DNA of 64,000 nucleotides from Boesenbergia rotunda (GCA_024364735.1 JAGFNQ010000852.1:261077-325076); one strand, 5' to 3'. Shown: positions 1-12,944, counted from the stretch's first letter. Translations and numbers: made by a program. Notes: a model not told the origin generated them from the letters alone.

Positions 1-564
1 CAGACTCCCGAAACCACCTCGGGAGGGCAGATACCCGAGACTAACTTGGGATGGTATATGCCAAAAACCTCCCCGAGAAGGTATGCTCCCGAAGCCCTTC
101 CGGGAGAGGAGATCTCCCGAGATCCCCTTGGGAAAGCGGAGCCCAAAAAGTTATAAATCCAATAGCCCGACTCAAATAGCTATTACCCTTTCTTGTTCAG
201 GAAAGGTGACGGATAATTATTGACCTTTATATGTGACAATTAAGGCTCAATAATCGTGGGAGCCATTACCTGAGAGCTATCCGGTAACTACCAAGCACGA
301 AACGTGGAGATATATGCATCTAAGCTTACAGGTATATAAGGTACTCCAACCCCCCAGGTAAGGAGGTTACGCTCTCTGAACTCACGACTCCTCCTTAGTT
401 CTTTCCCTGCATTAGACTTGAGCACTGACTTGAGCGTTGGATGGAAAATCTCCGGCGTGTTCCCATTAATACTCGTGTTAATCTCACAGGGGGAGATTTC
501 CTTTCCTTTCATCAGTCCTCTAGACCCTAGTGACTGGTCATTCGCTTCGATTCCTTCCGGAACA
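1..564 (+). repeat. 5' LTR of the gypsy element (left-truncated)
   Basis: This segment aligns along its length with 30540-31120. It ends in ...ccggaaca, as the 3' LTR does. Its first 140 bases hold degenerate repeats of a GACTCCCGAGACC/CTCGGGA motif. The upstream part of the LTR lies outside the window. Confidence 0.9.
331..341 (+). promoter_or_regulatory. TATA box of the gypsy 5' LTR
   Basis: The string gtatataagg lies at 332-341, and the identical string lies at 30871-30880 in the 3' LTR. Its position, about 230 bases before the LTR end, suits a U3/R promoter. No transcription start can be seen directly. Confidence 0.6.
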
Positions 565-590
565 AGTTTAGCGTCGTCTGTGGGAAGCAT
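565..590 (+). other. primer-binding-site region of the gypsy element
   Basis: Directly after the LTR end comes agtttagcgtcgtctgtggg. It resembles the gcgccgtctgtggg sequence often found just after the 5' LTR of plant Tat-type elements. The priming tRNA was not identified. Confidence 0.5.
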
Positions 591-619
591 CATAAATTAA
601 AGCACCAGAAGGAGCACCG

Positions 620-1640
620 ATGGGAGAGCAGGAGGGACAACCCATCATCCTAACGAAAGAAAAATTGGATCGCCTGGTGGCCAACGCTGTCAAAGGTGTG
701 TTCGAACAACACCAAATCGAGCAATCTGCCTTGCGGCGAGTGGCTTCTAGACAGGGGAGATCCATAGGATCTCCACCTCGCATCCCCAACACTGGAGATC
801 TGTCTCACCACATGTGGGACACGCTGGAGCAATCCCTGTACACCGGCTAGATTCCTTGGGAGACTTGGAGAAGGCCAACTCCATAGCCTCATGCGCCCTG
901 AGGCAGGAAGAAGGACTGGGGAAGAGAAAGGAATCTAAAGCCTTATAGAAGGCACCCTCTACTCCTTTCTCACTGGAGATTGTGGAAGATCTCATGCTGA
1001 AGCAGTTCCGCGGACCTGGAATTACTGACTACGATGGGAAGATAAATCCTAAGGATCACATTTGCAAATTCGAGAACGCGGTCCTTTTCACCAGTACACA
1101 GATGGTGTTAAGTGTCGAGTGTTCTTGAACACTCTATCGGGAGCCACTCAAAGATGGTTCCAGAGGCTACCGCAGAGTTCTATAATCTCCTTTCTGGAGT
1201 TTAGAACTGCGTTCTTGCATCACTTTTCAAGTAGCCGTCGCTATCAGAAAATGGCGTTGAATCTTTTCGCCCTCAAGTAGAAGGCAAAAGAACCTATGAA
1301 GGATTATATACAGAGGTTCAATCGGGTGGCGCAGGATGTGCCAACTGCGACATCGGAGATCCTTATCAGTGCCTTCACCCAGGGTCTCTCCAAGGGAGAC
1401 TTCTTCCGATCATTGGTGAAGAAGTCGTCAACTAGCTTCAACGACTTGCTGGGGCGCTCCGTCAAGCACGTTAACGTCGAAGAAGTGCAGCATGCCCGCC
1501 GTAAAGAACCATCCGGAGCTCCTGCACCGACCATGGTCCGGTCGGAGAGAAAGGAACCACCAGCACCGATTCGGGCGAAAGACTCTCGGTTGGGGAGGGA
1601 TCACTAGGCTTGTAAGAAAAGACGATGGATACTCAAGAAC
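620..1640 (+). pseudogene. gypsy gag, broken
   Basis: Gag-type structural protein of the large element, which would form the retrotransposon particle. The most likely start is ATG at 620, about 55 bases after the LTR. Reading is open to 850, then continues in other frames at 1062-1280 and 1296-1607. The conserved gag core is clear around 1100-1280 (DGVKCRVFLNTLSGATQRWF and SSRRYQKMALNLF) and continues with the YIQRFNRVAQDVP and FTQGLSKGDFFRSL motifs. Several stops and frameshifts separate the blocks, so no full gag can be made. Family assignment is firm; exact ends are not. Confidence 0.8.
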
Positions 1641-1756
1641 CAGAGCCGTTAAAGAAGTACTGTGATTTCCATGGCAGTACTACATACTCCACAGAAGAGT
1701 ACCACACCTTGAAGAAAAGAATGGCGGAGGAAGCAGATAACAAGCCCCAGAAGTGA

Positions 1757-2366
1757 TTGAAGAAAGTGGGGTATCGCCAGAGTTCCCCGCGAAGGAGTCT
1801 TTCTACTCGCAAGCGGTCGTCAGGAGGGGAAGGAACCCGGCGACCATCCCGATCACGTTCTAGGGGGCGAAGTCAGGAGGTGGAGCCTCGTCAATTCTCC
1901 TCCCCCAAGCGAGATCCTAGGAAGTGCAAGGCCCCTATGCGAGGCCCTCCTTCGGGCCATATAGGGGTGATCTCCGGAGGTCCCACCAGAGGAGACTCGA
2001 ACCGGGCAAGGAAGGCTCATACTCGATGGCCGGAGAATTACTCCATCGGGATGAGCAGTAGCCAACATAGAGACCCTGCCATTTCATTCGGTCCGGATGA
2101 CGTGGAAGACGTAGAGATGCCTCACGAGGATGCCTTGGTAATTCTCACACGCATAGCTAACTATGAAGTTAAGTGTGTCTTCGTGGATACAGGTAGTTCT
2201 GTGAACATCCTGTATAAGGCGACCCTGGATCAGATGCAGATCGACGAGACGATCTGCGGCCGGTCTCCACTCCACTCTTTGGCTTCACGGGATACCAGGT
2301 GCAGCCAATAGGGCAGATTTCCCTATCTTTGTCATTGGGCGATGGCATGCTGGAGAGGACCAGGAG
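1757..2366 (+). pseudogene. gypsy gag C-terminus and aspartic protease, 5' half of split pol
   Basis: An Arg/Ser-rich stretch is followed by an aspartic protease domain. The active-site motif FVDTGSSVNIL is encoded near 2180-2210, preceded by the HEDALVILTRIANYEVK block usual in Tat-type protease. The frame runs into a solo LTR at 2367. The same protein sequence resumes after it at 3720 (TPFLVVDAPSSYNTILGCP), so the two parts were once continuous. The ORF itself ends in a frameshift at about 2311. Confidence 0.8.
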
Positions 2367-3714
2367 TGTTGGTGCAGTTTGCACTAACGGTCAAAACTCG
2401 GGTTTTGATGTATGACAAAGTGGTTAAAGTTAGGGTTGTTAGTGTTTAACCTCTTTACTAAGTGTGCAGGGTTGAAAGACTTAGGACCAGACACCAGGCT
2501 GAAGTCCAGGATGGTTGAGTCCTGGCGGAAAGTCCAGTTGGGTTCGTGGGACCTGACAACTGGCTGAAGACCAAGTTGGTTGAGACTTGGCAGGAAGACC
2601 AGGGTGGTTGAGCCTTGGCAGGAAGTCCTGGTGGGTCAAGAAGTTAAGTAAAGCTGCACAAAGGGTAAGTGAGGTAAGTCACTAGAGGAGCGAACCAGTG
2701 AGGACGCGTTCCCCGTCAAGGGAACAGTAGGCGTCGGTTCGACCTAGGGCTCCATTTCGGAGAACCAAAGTCAGAACCAAGACAGCCCAGGCTGTATAAT
2801 TTAACACTTTATTTGCTGTTTTGGACTAACCCTGGATGCAGGACCGAAGGACTATGTATCTGCAGCTCAGAGAGCCTCAAAGGAGTGAGGCAGTAGCTGA
2901 GCTGGGCGCCCCGGATGCTTCGGGCGCCCCCCAGAGTCAAACAAGTCAGCAGACCAAGAAAAGCCCTGACAGCAGCGCTATTCGGGGCGCCCCGCGTGTA
3001 TCGGGCGCCCCGCATGTCGGGCGCCCCGCGTGTCGCGGGCGCCCACTGTGCCACGCAGAATCAGCTGCCGAAGCTCGCCCTCGCGAAGCCAACGAGATGA
3101 GGTTTTGACCGGTCAAGGGAGGCGCCCCGAGCGCTTCGGGCGCTCCGGTCAAGGCTGATCCCGAAGATAAAGAGATCAAATGCTTGACCGAGAGGGCTGC
3201 GGATCGGCAGCCACGCAGGGGGGCGCCCCGGACGTTCCGGGCGCCCCCAGGGCTATAAATAGAGCCCTCGACCAAGGCTGGTGATACAACACTTCTTCCA
3301 AAGCTTTCAAGTTCTTCTACGCTCGCGCCTTGCTCCGGAAACGCTTCACTTCGAGCCTACGACGTCCTGCTGCCCCGAAAGAGTCGACCTACTCCGGACA
3401 TCGGTAAAAAGATTTTTTTTTACATTTAATTGATTGAAAGTGTGGGGTTGTCACACTTTCAATTCCCTTGTACTCGCTTACTCTATCGGTGCTTACCGGC
3501 AGAGAATATTAGTGGATTGCCCAACGGAAAGGTCCGAGGGACCTGGGCCTTCGAGTAGGAGTCGACGAAGGCTCCGAACGAAGTAAAACTCGTCTGTGTT
3601 AGTGTGTTTGTTTTTCGTTTCATTCGTTTCCGCTGTGCACGCTTTTTAAAGAGCTTTGATTTTTGAAAAACGCACGTGATTCACCCCCCCCCTCTCACGT
3701 GCATCGATCCTACA
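2367..3714 (+). mobile_element. solo LTR, copia/SIRE-like, with 5-bp TSD
   Basis: This 1348-bp insertion starts tgttggtgcag and ends gatcctaca, with perfect duplications of aggag at 2362-2366 and 3715-3719. Excising it restores the protease-to-RT reading frame. Both ends resemble the LTRs at 21822 and 27501 (tgttggtgca...; ...ggtcctaca). It contains a TATA box (ctataaatag, 3253-3262) and a block of GGCGCC-rich repeats at 2905-3250. There is no internal coding region, so it is a solo LTR left by recombination. Confidence 0.9.
2905..3250 (+). repeat. GGCGCCCC-rich repeat block inside the solo LTR
   Basis: Roughly ten imperfect copies of a gggcgccccg-type motif occur here, many separated by short cgtgt or ttcggg spacers. 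The block lies just upstream of the TATA box at 3253. ORFs across it are low-complexity and not genes. Confidence 0.7.
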
Positions 3715-3719
3715 AGGAG

Positions 3720-5415
3720 GACTCCATTCCTGGTCGTGGATGCGCCCTCATCTTACAACACTATCCTCGGGTGCCCCACGCTCAGTGTGTTCCAAGCGGT
3801 GGTCTCAGTCTACCACCAAAAGATCAAGTTCTCGGTGGGCAATCAAGTAGCCGAGGTCAAGGGAGATCAGCTGGCTTCCCGACGATGTTACAATGGGGAG
3901 GTCAGGTCTGAAGCCCGCAAGAACCTAAAGGCTGAAGAAGCTCTGCAAGTTGACCTCGCCAACCCTCGAGAGGTGGAAGGGCACAAGGAAGAACGGAGGG
4001 AGGTCGAGAGCGAAGCAGTTCAGATACACCCTCAACAGCCATGGGGAGTTACAAAGATTGCTGCTGACCTCCCACCGGAGTTGAGAAGCCGACTGATCGA
4101 CTGCTTGCAGAGCCATCAGGATGTGTTCGCTTGGGCTACTGAGGAGATCCAAGGAGTCCCCCCAGCCTTGGACATGCATCATTTGCATGTAACCCCCGGG
4201 GCTCGGCCGATAAAGTAGAGACGAAGACATTTTGTGCCCGAGCAGGATAAGGTTATCAAAGAGGAAGTCACCAAGTTGTTGAAGGTTGGCCACATAAGAG
4301 AAGTGCAATTCCCAACTTGGTTGGCTAATGTAGTACTTGTCCCTAAGCCCGGGGATAAATGGCGGGTGTGTATTGACTTTCGAGATCTAAATAAAGCCCG
4401 CCCTAAAGACTGCTACCCTCTGCCTCGTGTAGATAGATTAGTAGATTCCACCTCTGGTTGTGAATTCATTTCCATGCTAGACGCCTACCAGGGGTATCAC
4501 TAGGTTCCTCTCGCACCTGAAGATCAAGAAAAGGTCAGCTTTGTAACGGCAAATGACACATATTTCTAGAACGTCATCCCTTTCGGGTTGCACAATGTTG
4601 GGGCAACCTATCAGCATATGATGGACAAGGTCTTCAGGCATCAGATCAAGAGGAACATTAAATTCTATATAGATGATATCCTGGTCAAGACAGACAGGGG
4701 GCAAGATATGATAACCGACTTGGAAGAGACCTTTGCCACCCTGAGGGCCAACAGGCTAAAATTGAACCCGGTCAAGTATCTGTTCGGAGTGAAAAGTGGT
4801 CGGTTACTGGGCTACATGGTGATAGAGAGGGGGATCGAGGCCAATTCGGATAAGGTGAAGGTCATCCTTGATATGCCCTCTCTTCGCAACTTCAAGGAAG
4901 TACAGAGGTTGAATGGCAGGATTACATCTTTAACCAGGTTTATCTCCAAGTCTGCCGACAGGACCCTGCCTTTCTTCAAGATTCTAAGAAAGACGGTCAA
5001 ATTCGACTGGGATGACCAGTGTGAGAAGGCATTTGCTGATCTGAAAGCTTACCTGGTCGAGCTCCCCGTCCTTTACAAGCCGGTGGAAGGGGAGACATTA
5101 TTCGTCTACCTGTCTGCGGTTGAGCAAGCGGTGGGCTCTGCACTTATCCGAGAAGAAGGCACTATGCAGTACTCGGTCTACTTCTTCGGACACCTCTTGA
5201 AGGATGCAAAGACATGCTACACCATGATAGAGAAGTTGTCCTATGCTCTGGTCTTAATGGCCCGAAGGCTCAGGTCATATTTCTTAGCACACCTAATTGT
5301 GGTTCTCACCAACAGCCCGTTAGGACGAGTTCTCACCAATCCGGAAGCCTCAGGTCGACTAATCAAATGGACGGCACAGCTGAGTGAGTACGGGATGGAG
5401 TACCAGCCCCGTACC
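3720..5415 (+). pseudogene. gypsy reverse transcriptase and RNase H N-terminal part
   Basis: Continuation of pol after the solo LTR. It holds the pre-RT region (3720-4218), then RT motifs in order: KWRVCIDFRDLNKARPKDCY near 4360-4410, the fold around FISMLDAYQGYH, and the catalytic YIDDILVKT with its two Asp codons at 4672-4677. The connection and RNase H start run to about 5410. In-frame stops occur at 4216, 4501 and 4567, so the enzyme is not made. The frame is cut at 5415 by a 3 kb LTR insertion and resumes at 8400. In an intact element this enzyme copies the element RNA into DNA. Confidence 0.85.
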
Positions 5416-8394
5416 TGTAAAATACGGGGGAAAAAAAGTAAAATAAATAAATATATGTATATATATTGATCATAAACAGGAATTAAAATTGGAATCAATC
5501 ACATGAAAATTTAGAATAATTTTCTGAGGTTTTTGGAAAGGGTTGCGGGATTAATTGGGCACATAATAGATTTGTTAGGAATTAATTGAGGAAAAGTTAT
5601 TTCCTAATATAAAAGATATGCATTTAATATCCCGTGCCCTAAATTTCCCTCGCCGACCCCTTTTGTTTGGTTTTAATGCCTTCGGTCGAGCCCTAGCCGC
5701 AGCCGCCCGACCTCTCTCCCTCGCATAGACTCTCCTCCCCTCACAAAGCCCGCAGCCAGCAGTCGCCGTTGCCTCTTTCCTTCATTTTCCCTCTCCCCTT
5801 CACGCGTGCCCTAGCGCAGGCACGCCGCCCTCCCTCCTCGGTTTTCTTCTCCCCGTTCGCGTGACCTAGCCGCGAGAGGAGCCCTTTCCCCTCATCTTTT
5901 CTTCGCGACGCGGTGCCGACTCTTCAATCGCCGTAGGCAACCTACCGAACGATCTCTCTCTCTCTCTAGCCTCTAACAGGTGAGTGGTTAGACCTATGAT
6001 TTCTAGGTTGTGTTGACTCCAATTGAGGGATGAATGTTGATTTGCCGTAGCTACTCTAGCAGGGATTGGTTTGCAATCAGTTGATCAGATTTTTTTTTGA
6101 TCGAAGCAAAGGAATTGATATTAGTCGATCTCTTTCCTTTAGAGGGGTGTCGACTGATTCTGAGCAGAGGTGGCTGTCGGCTACTAATCAGGTAAGGTTT
6201 GATTGGTTAGGGTGGTATTGTAAGATTCTGTGATTGCTTGGTTTAGATAAGTGTTGATTCGATTTCATTATTTAGAAGTTGGATGTTAATTATGGTTGAT
6301 TAATTTCGGTGGTTAAGGATAACAAGTTAAAGGGCAGGGGTTTGTGCCAATCTGATGCCAACGAATGAGTTAATGGGGATAGTTAATCAGGTTAATTACT
6401 TGAGGAATAGTTAGTCACAGGGGTGACTAAATTGGTAATTGAGATTAGAGGTTGGATTAAGCCAATAATGGTTAACCTAGTTAACCCATAGGATTAATGG
6501 AGCCGTGTTGGGCATATTGGAATTCTATTAGCCTCCATTAACATTACAATTAAAAGATGAGAACGATTAGTAGGTGGACTAATCAGTTAATTGTTGGGTT
6601 AACTAATGGGTTACAGGAGATTAATATGCATGTTGTGTCCTTAGGGTTAATTGGAGATTAAATCTAATAACCTACTCCTAAATTACATGGGGGTAATTAC
6701 GAACTTTCTATTTAAGTAAAGATAATTAAATGGAAAGGGGCGGATTAGGTTAACCCTAGAACAGATTAGAGATTAATTAGCTAGTTACTATTTTTGTAAT
6801 AGCTAATTAAATCTGTCCTTGATACAGGGACTTGATTTGGATTTTTATTGCTGATATTGGTGGGCGGTTCTCTTCGCATTTGGATTCTTATATTTGGAGG
6901 CGGGTACCCTTTGACTTATCTTGTTGATATTGTCATATTGCTATGCATGGTCTGTTATAGATAACAGCAAGTTTATATGCTATGTCTACCTTAGTATACC
7001 TGTATTTGATACATGTTGCTTATCCTTGAGGTTATCTCCCGTTTAGATTCATACAGTCTCATTAGTTACCATGTATATATATGTGCATAGATGTAGTGAT
7101 ATATTCCCTCTTGCATTGTGACATTGATAGATCACTGGATTACTTTTTCAGTATACCTTGTAGGATACCCCATGATATAGTATTCAGACCTATGCCTAGC
7201 ACCCTGAGGTGTTAGTTGAGGACTTGGTGGGTGTATATGTGTTTGGGTCATGCACCATCCTTGCATTATTGCATGCTAACGATCATCGGCTCCTATGTAG
7301 TCTGAGCTCATCGTCAGTTACATGAGGATATGCACACACATCCACTCAGGGGTAGTGGCTACCATAGGGTGTGTGCATTTGCCCTGTATTGCTCCGTTCG
7401 ACCACGATTTGGAGGGTGGTTCCGGGCATGGTAGCAGCCAGGGATTCCTTCTCGTCCTGAGACACGAGAAGATGAGAGCTAGACTTCCCCATTGCTTGGG
7501 GTAGGAGAGAGACCTCCGCCAGCATCCTGTCCACTCGGTCACTCAGGAGCAGTGATAGCAGGGTGCGTACAGTTGTCATAGCTCTACCCTTTCGGACGTT
7601 CATTTATGACAGGTGGACGATGATCTGATTGGTGTCAGGGGTGACACATGTCATTGCACCATGTGCATATTTTGCATCGTGCATTGTTTACTGCATTTGA
7701 TTTCTGCACTTGATTGACATGCATATACTGGATACCTGTTTACCTTGGATTGTATGTTATACTTATTCCATAGGGCTTTGTTTCACCCTTTGCAAGATAG
7801 ATGGATTCAGGTATGTACCTGTATTTAGTAACTTCAGTATACCCTTTCCGATTGTTTATATGAGACTGTATTAGCGTAGACCCTTATTGTTATTGTAACG
7901 CACTATGCATATCTGCTGGGTATCCGCTGAGCTTATAGACTCACACCGTTGCCATTACTTTTTGATTTCAGGTTGATATCTGCCAGGAGGGTCCGAGTCG
8001 CCAATCCCATGCTTGCTACTACATTCGATTTGGGTTTTATCTACTATTTTCTGTCTTAGGACCATATTACGTTTTATTACATTGCACTGGATTTATCGTG
8101 GACTTGTGGTATGGGATATGATTTATGACATTGTACTTTTGAGTCCTATGTTGGACTATGTGTGTGGTTTTGCTGCATTCCTGCCCCCTGGCAGCTCAGG
8201 TAAGTTCGGGTTTTGGTTTTATGAGCATATTATCATGTATATCGTTATTCTGCTTGGATTTGGGGCCTGAGGCCCATATAAATTGCGTGGTTGTGATATA
8301 TATGTTGTGTGTATGTGTAAATTGTCCGCCGGACAGGGGAGGTGCTGTCCGATTTTCTATTAGATTAGCGGCTCCTAGGTCTCGGGGCGTGACA
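5416..8394 (+). mobile_element. solo LTR of about 3 kb, gypsy-type, with TSD gtacc
   Basis: A 2979-bp insertion starting tgtaaaatac and ending cggggcgtgaca, with gtacc at 5411-5415 and 8395-8399. Removing it rejoins the RNase H reading frame. Its 3' end carries the near-palindrome TGTCCGCCGGACA. Relatives in this window lie at 14630-21718 (reverse), 60038-62852 and 54497-54750 (fragment). No gag or pol is present. Short ORFs inside it are not conserved between the copies and were not called. Confidence 0.87.
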
Positions 8395-8399
8395 GTACC

Positions 8400-10180
8400 G
8401 CCATCAAGGCATAGGCCCTTTCGGAATTCATGCTCAAATATGTCCATGAGCTCGAAGCTGAAGGGGTCTAGAAGATCTATGTCGACAGGTCTTTCAACAG
8501 CTAGCATAGCGGAGTTGGAGTGCTAATGGTCTCCCCCCGAGGGGATACATTACATTTATCTATCCGACTCCACTTCAGAGTCACCTACAATGAAGCTGAG
8601 TACGAGGTGATCCTAGCAGGGTTGCAAGAAGCCAAGCATATGGGAGCTACTCGGGTCGTTGTACATTCGGACTCTCAGCTTGTGGCACAGCAAATAAAGG
8701 GAGACTTCAAAATAAAGTGTGAGCACTTACAGAGATATGTGTCCCTTTATGAGCAGTTGAAATCCTCTTTCACATAGGTTACTCTGCAGAAGATATCTGG
8801 GGCTGACAATGTCAAGGCGGATGAACTAGCCAAGTTGGCTAGCTCCATCTCGGCCTGGCAGCTGGACGAGCCTAGTGCCCCTGAAGAGACCATAGCTCAG
8901 ATTGGAGAGGATATGGAAGGCAATACCATAGCCGATTGGAGAGATCTATATGTGGAGTTTCTATGCAGCGGGAATGTGCCAACCAAGGATTAAGGAGTCT
9001 GATTATTCCGCCGCCGGGCTTCCAGATTCACATTAGTCGGAGATCAACTATACAGGAGTGTCTTTGCCCAGCTACTCTCAAATGTGTCAAGACAAAGGAA
9101 GCCAACTATGTGATGAGAGAAGTACATGAAGGTATTTGCAGAAGCCACATTGGGGGAAGGTCTCTATCTAGGAAGATTATCCTGGCAGGGTACTTTTGGT
9201 CCACCCTGCAGGTGGACGCCCTTAAGTTCGTGGTTGGATGCGAGGTCTGCCAAAGACATCAGCATGTGACTCATCGACCTACCGAGCCGCTGCGAGTCTC
9301 CACAGTATCCTGCCCATTCGATCAGTGGAGAATGGATATTGTAGCTCTATTTCCCATCTGACCTCAGCAAAAGAAGTTCCTACTAGTGCTAGTGGACTAT
9401 TTTTTGAAATGGGTGGAAGCTGAGCCTTTGGCACACATTACGGAGGTCGCGGTGATGAAGATCATATGGAAGGATATTGTCTACAGATACGACATCCCTC
9501 ATAAGCTGGTGTCGAATAATGGAAGGCAGTTTGCCGGGCGCAAACTTAAAGAATGGTGTCAGGGGCTAAGTATTCGCCAAGCCTTCACGTTGGTCGCATA
9601 CCCTTAGGGCAATGGCCAGGCCGAGGTCGTTAACCAGGAAATTCTTAGAGGACTCAAGATAAAGCTAGATCATGTCGGAGGTAACTGGGTCGAAGAACTC
9701 CCTAGTATTTTGTAGTCCTACCGTACCACTCCACGAGAAGGAACAGGTCAGAGTCCTTTTCAGTTGGTGTATGGAGCTGAGGTCGTGATTCTGGTGGAAG
9801 TAGGCAAGGAGTCTGTCCGGCGGCAGTACTATAACAAAGAGAACAATGATCAGGAGCGGCTGATCGACCTGGACCTGGTGGAAGAGGTGCGAGATATAGC
9901 AGTCGCTTGATTGTTAGCATACAGACAATGTATGCAACAACCGTACAACCGCCATGTGATTGCTCGTAGCTTCGAAGTCGGAGACAATGTTTGGAACAGG
10001 ATCAAGCCCGTCGGGGATCCCGGAAAGCTGGAGCCGTAGTGTGGTGGACCCTACATCATCGCCCAAAAGCTCACAGGAGGCAGTTACTATCTGGAGAATG
10101 ACAAAGGCAAGAAGCTGGAGAGACCATGACATGTCAATCACCTCCGACCCTATCGTACTCGGTGAGATTTTGAGTTGTCC
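8400..10180 (+). pseudogene. gypsy RNase H C-terminus and integrase
   Basis: RNase H resumes after the LTR, with the TYNEAEYEVILAGLQEAK block near 8590-8640 and VVVHSDSQLVAQQIKG. Integrase follows: an HHCC-type zinc-binding region (HIGGRSLSRKI...CEVCQRH, about 9150-9260), the core with its first Asp at 9335-9337, and NGQAEVVNQE supplying the Glu. The second catalytic Asp (SDNG) is changed to Asn at 9515-9517. A C-terminal chromatin/DNA-binding region (FEVGDNVWNRIKPVG) ends near 10175. Many stops show decay. Confidence 0.85.
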
Positions 10181-10280
10181 CAATGAACTTGTATTCTTAT
10201 TGGCATTGCCTTACAGTTTCAGGAAACAAAGAAACAAATGAAATGTTACTTAAAAGACCCCGAGTAGTTGCCTACTTAAA

Positions 10281-12425
10281 TTCTACTATCTCGTGGTGCT
10301 ACGGATGCCCGAGGTGAGTAGGCATGGTCGTGGTGTTGCGGATGCTCGATCAGGAGCTGCTAAAACCCTACTACCTCGTGGTGCTGCGGATCCCTGAGGT
10401 GAGTAGGTCTGGTCGTGGTGCTGCGGATCCCTGAGGTGAGTAGGTCTGGTCGTGGTGCTGCGGATCCCCGACCAGGAGCTTCTAACACCCTACTACCTCG
10501 CGGTGCTGCGAATGCCCGAGGTGAGTAGACCAGGTCGTGGTGCTGCGGATGCTCGACCAGGAGTTGATTAAACCCTACTACCTCGAAGTGTTGCGGATGC
10601 CCGAGGTGAGTAGGCCTTGTCGTGGTGCTGCGGATGCCCGACCTGGAGCTGATTAAACTCTACTACCTCGCAGTGCTGCGGATGCCTGAGGTGAGTAGGC
10701 CTGGTCATGGTGTTGCTGATGCTCGGCCAGGAGCTGATTAAACCCTACTATCTTGCGGTGTTACGGATGCCCGAGTTAAGTAGGCCTGGTCGTGGTGCTA
10801 GGGATGCCCGACCAGGAGCTGATAAAAACCTACTGCCTCGCGGTGTTGCGGATGCCCAAGGTGAGTAGGCCTGGTTGTGGTGCTGCGAATGCCCGACCAG
10901 GAGCTACGAAAATCCTACTACCTCACGGTGTTGTGGATGCTCGAGGTGAGTAGGCCTGGTCGTGGTGCCGCGGATGCCCGACCAGGAGCTAATAAAACCC
11001 TACTACCTCGCGATGTTGCGGATGCCCGAGGTGAGTAGGTCTGGTCATGGTGATGCGGATACCCGACCAAGAGATGATTAAACCCTACTACCTCGAGGCG
11101 TTGTGGATTCCCGAGGTGAGTAGGCCTAGTCGTGATACTACGGATGCCCGACCAGGAGCTGATAAAACCCTACTACCTCGCGGTGTTGCAGATGCCCGAG
11201 GTGAGTAGGCCTGGTCGTGGTGCGGCGGATGCCCGGCCAGGAGCTACTAAAACCCTACTACCTCGCAGTACTACGGATGCTCGAGGTGAGTAGGCCAAGT
11301 CGTGGTGCTGCGAATGCCCAACCAGGAGCTGATAAACCCCTACTACCTCGCGGTGCTGCAGATGCCCGAGGTGAGTAGGCTTAGTCGTGGTGTTGCGAAT
11401 GCCCGACCAGGAGCTACTAAAACCCTACTACCTCACGGTGCTGCGGATGCCCGAAGTGAGTAGGCCTGGTCATGGTGCCGCGGATGCCTGACCAGGAGCT
11501 GATTAAACCCTACTACCTCACGGTGTTGCGGATGCCCGAGGTGAGTAGGGTTAGTCATGGTGTTGCGGATGCCCGACCAGGAGCTGATAAAACCCTACTA
11601 CCTCACGGTGTTACGGATGCTCGAGGTGAGTAGATCTGGTCGTGGTGCTGCGGATGCCCGACCAGGAGCTGCTAAAATCCTACTACCTCGCGGTACTGCG
11701 GATGCCCGAGGTGAGTAGACCAGGTCGTGGTACTGCGGATGCCCGACCAGGAGATGCTAAAACCCTACTACCTCGCGGTGCTATAGATGCCCGAGGTGAG
11801 TAGGCCTGGTCGTGGTGCTGCGGATGCTTGACCAGGAGCTGCTAAAACCCTACTACCTCGCGGTGCTATAGATGCCCGAGGTGAGTAGGCCTGGTCATGG
11901 TGCTGCGGGATGCCCAACTAGGAGCTGATAAAACCTTAATACCTCACGGCGCTACGGATGCCCGAGGTGAGTAGGCCTGGTCATGGTGCTGCGGATGCCC
12001 AATCAGAAGCTGATTAAACCCTACTACCTCACAGTACTACGGATGCCCGAGGTGAGTGGGCTTGGTCATGGTGCTACGGATGCCCGACCAGGAGCTGATA
12101 AAACCCTACTACTCGCGGTGCTGCGGATGCCCGAGGTGACTAGGCTTGGTCATGGTGCTGCGGATGCCCGACCAGGAATTGATTATACCCTACTACCTCG
12201 CGGTAAAACCCTAACCTGTTAGAGGTGAGTATGTCTGGTCATGGTGCTGTGGATGCCCAACCAGGAGCTGATAAAACCCTACTACCTGGCGGTGCTGCGG
12301 ATACCCAAGGTGAGTAGGCCTGGTCGTGGTGCTGCGGATGCCCGAGCAGGAGCTGATAAAACCCTACTACCTCGCGGTGCTGTGGATGCCTGAGGTGATA
12401 GGCCTGGTCATGAGGCTGCGAAGGC
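10281..12425 (+). repeat. tandem array, about 86-bp unit, each forming two stem-loops
   Basis: About 25 units lie between integrase and the antisense ORF. Each unit holds two inverted repeats around nearly the same loop: CCTACTACCTCG/CGAGGTGAGTAGG and CCTGGTCG/CGACCAGG, both enclosing a tggtgctgcggatgcc-like core. Units are separated by an A-rich linker (gctgataaaac). Copies are diverged by point changes. Small ORFs across the array are products of its periodicity, not genes. Confidence 0.9.
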
Positions 12426-12944
12426 CCGACCAAGGGGTCGAGATACCTCCACCACCTAGGACCGCGAACCTAAGGACGATTTGTCGAGATACAGAGGGGA
12501 GGTAGACTCACACCTTGGTGACCAAATATAAAGGAGCACCACTAGACAGTGGAGACAAAGGAACGCCTAGCACAAAGGGTACAATCATTAAGCCGAGTAA
12601 AGGATACTGCTCCTTTGTTCTAACTGTCCATTATGGTCTCGGTCTCTTCTATGATCGTGGGGGTAGAAGGTGACTCCTTGTGGCTACAGCCTATGGGCCC
12701 TTCGCTTGAAGTGTAAGAACCTAGCTCAGAATATGGACGTAAGTCATTCAGGCACGAACATGCCCTCTCTTACTCACAGAATAAAAAGAAATGTGGGAAG
12801 ATAGACAAACATTCCAGAGAAAAATATCTACAAGAAGACTAAGACAAAAATATGCAAAATTCCTTTCATTCCATGCAGATGAGTACATTACAAATTCAGG
12901 GAATAAAGGAAAACAAATATATAGCACGAGTCTGGAAAAAGCTC
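12426..12944. other. non-coding spacer of the gypsy element
   Basis: No conserved protein, RNA or inverted repeat was seen. It separates the stem-loop array from the 3' end of the antisense ORF. Confidence 0.5.

Noticed and set aside
11983..12433. Repeat-encoded frames (79 and 64 residues) in the stem-loop array
   Set aside because: Periodic translation of the 86-bp units; no conserved protein.
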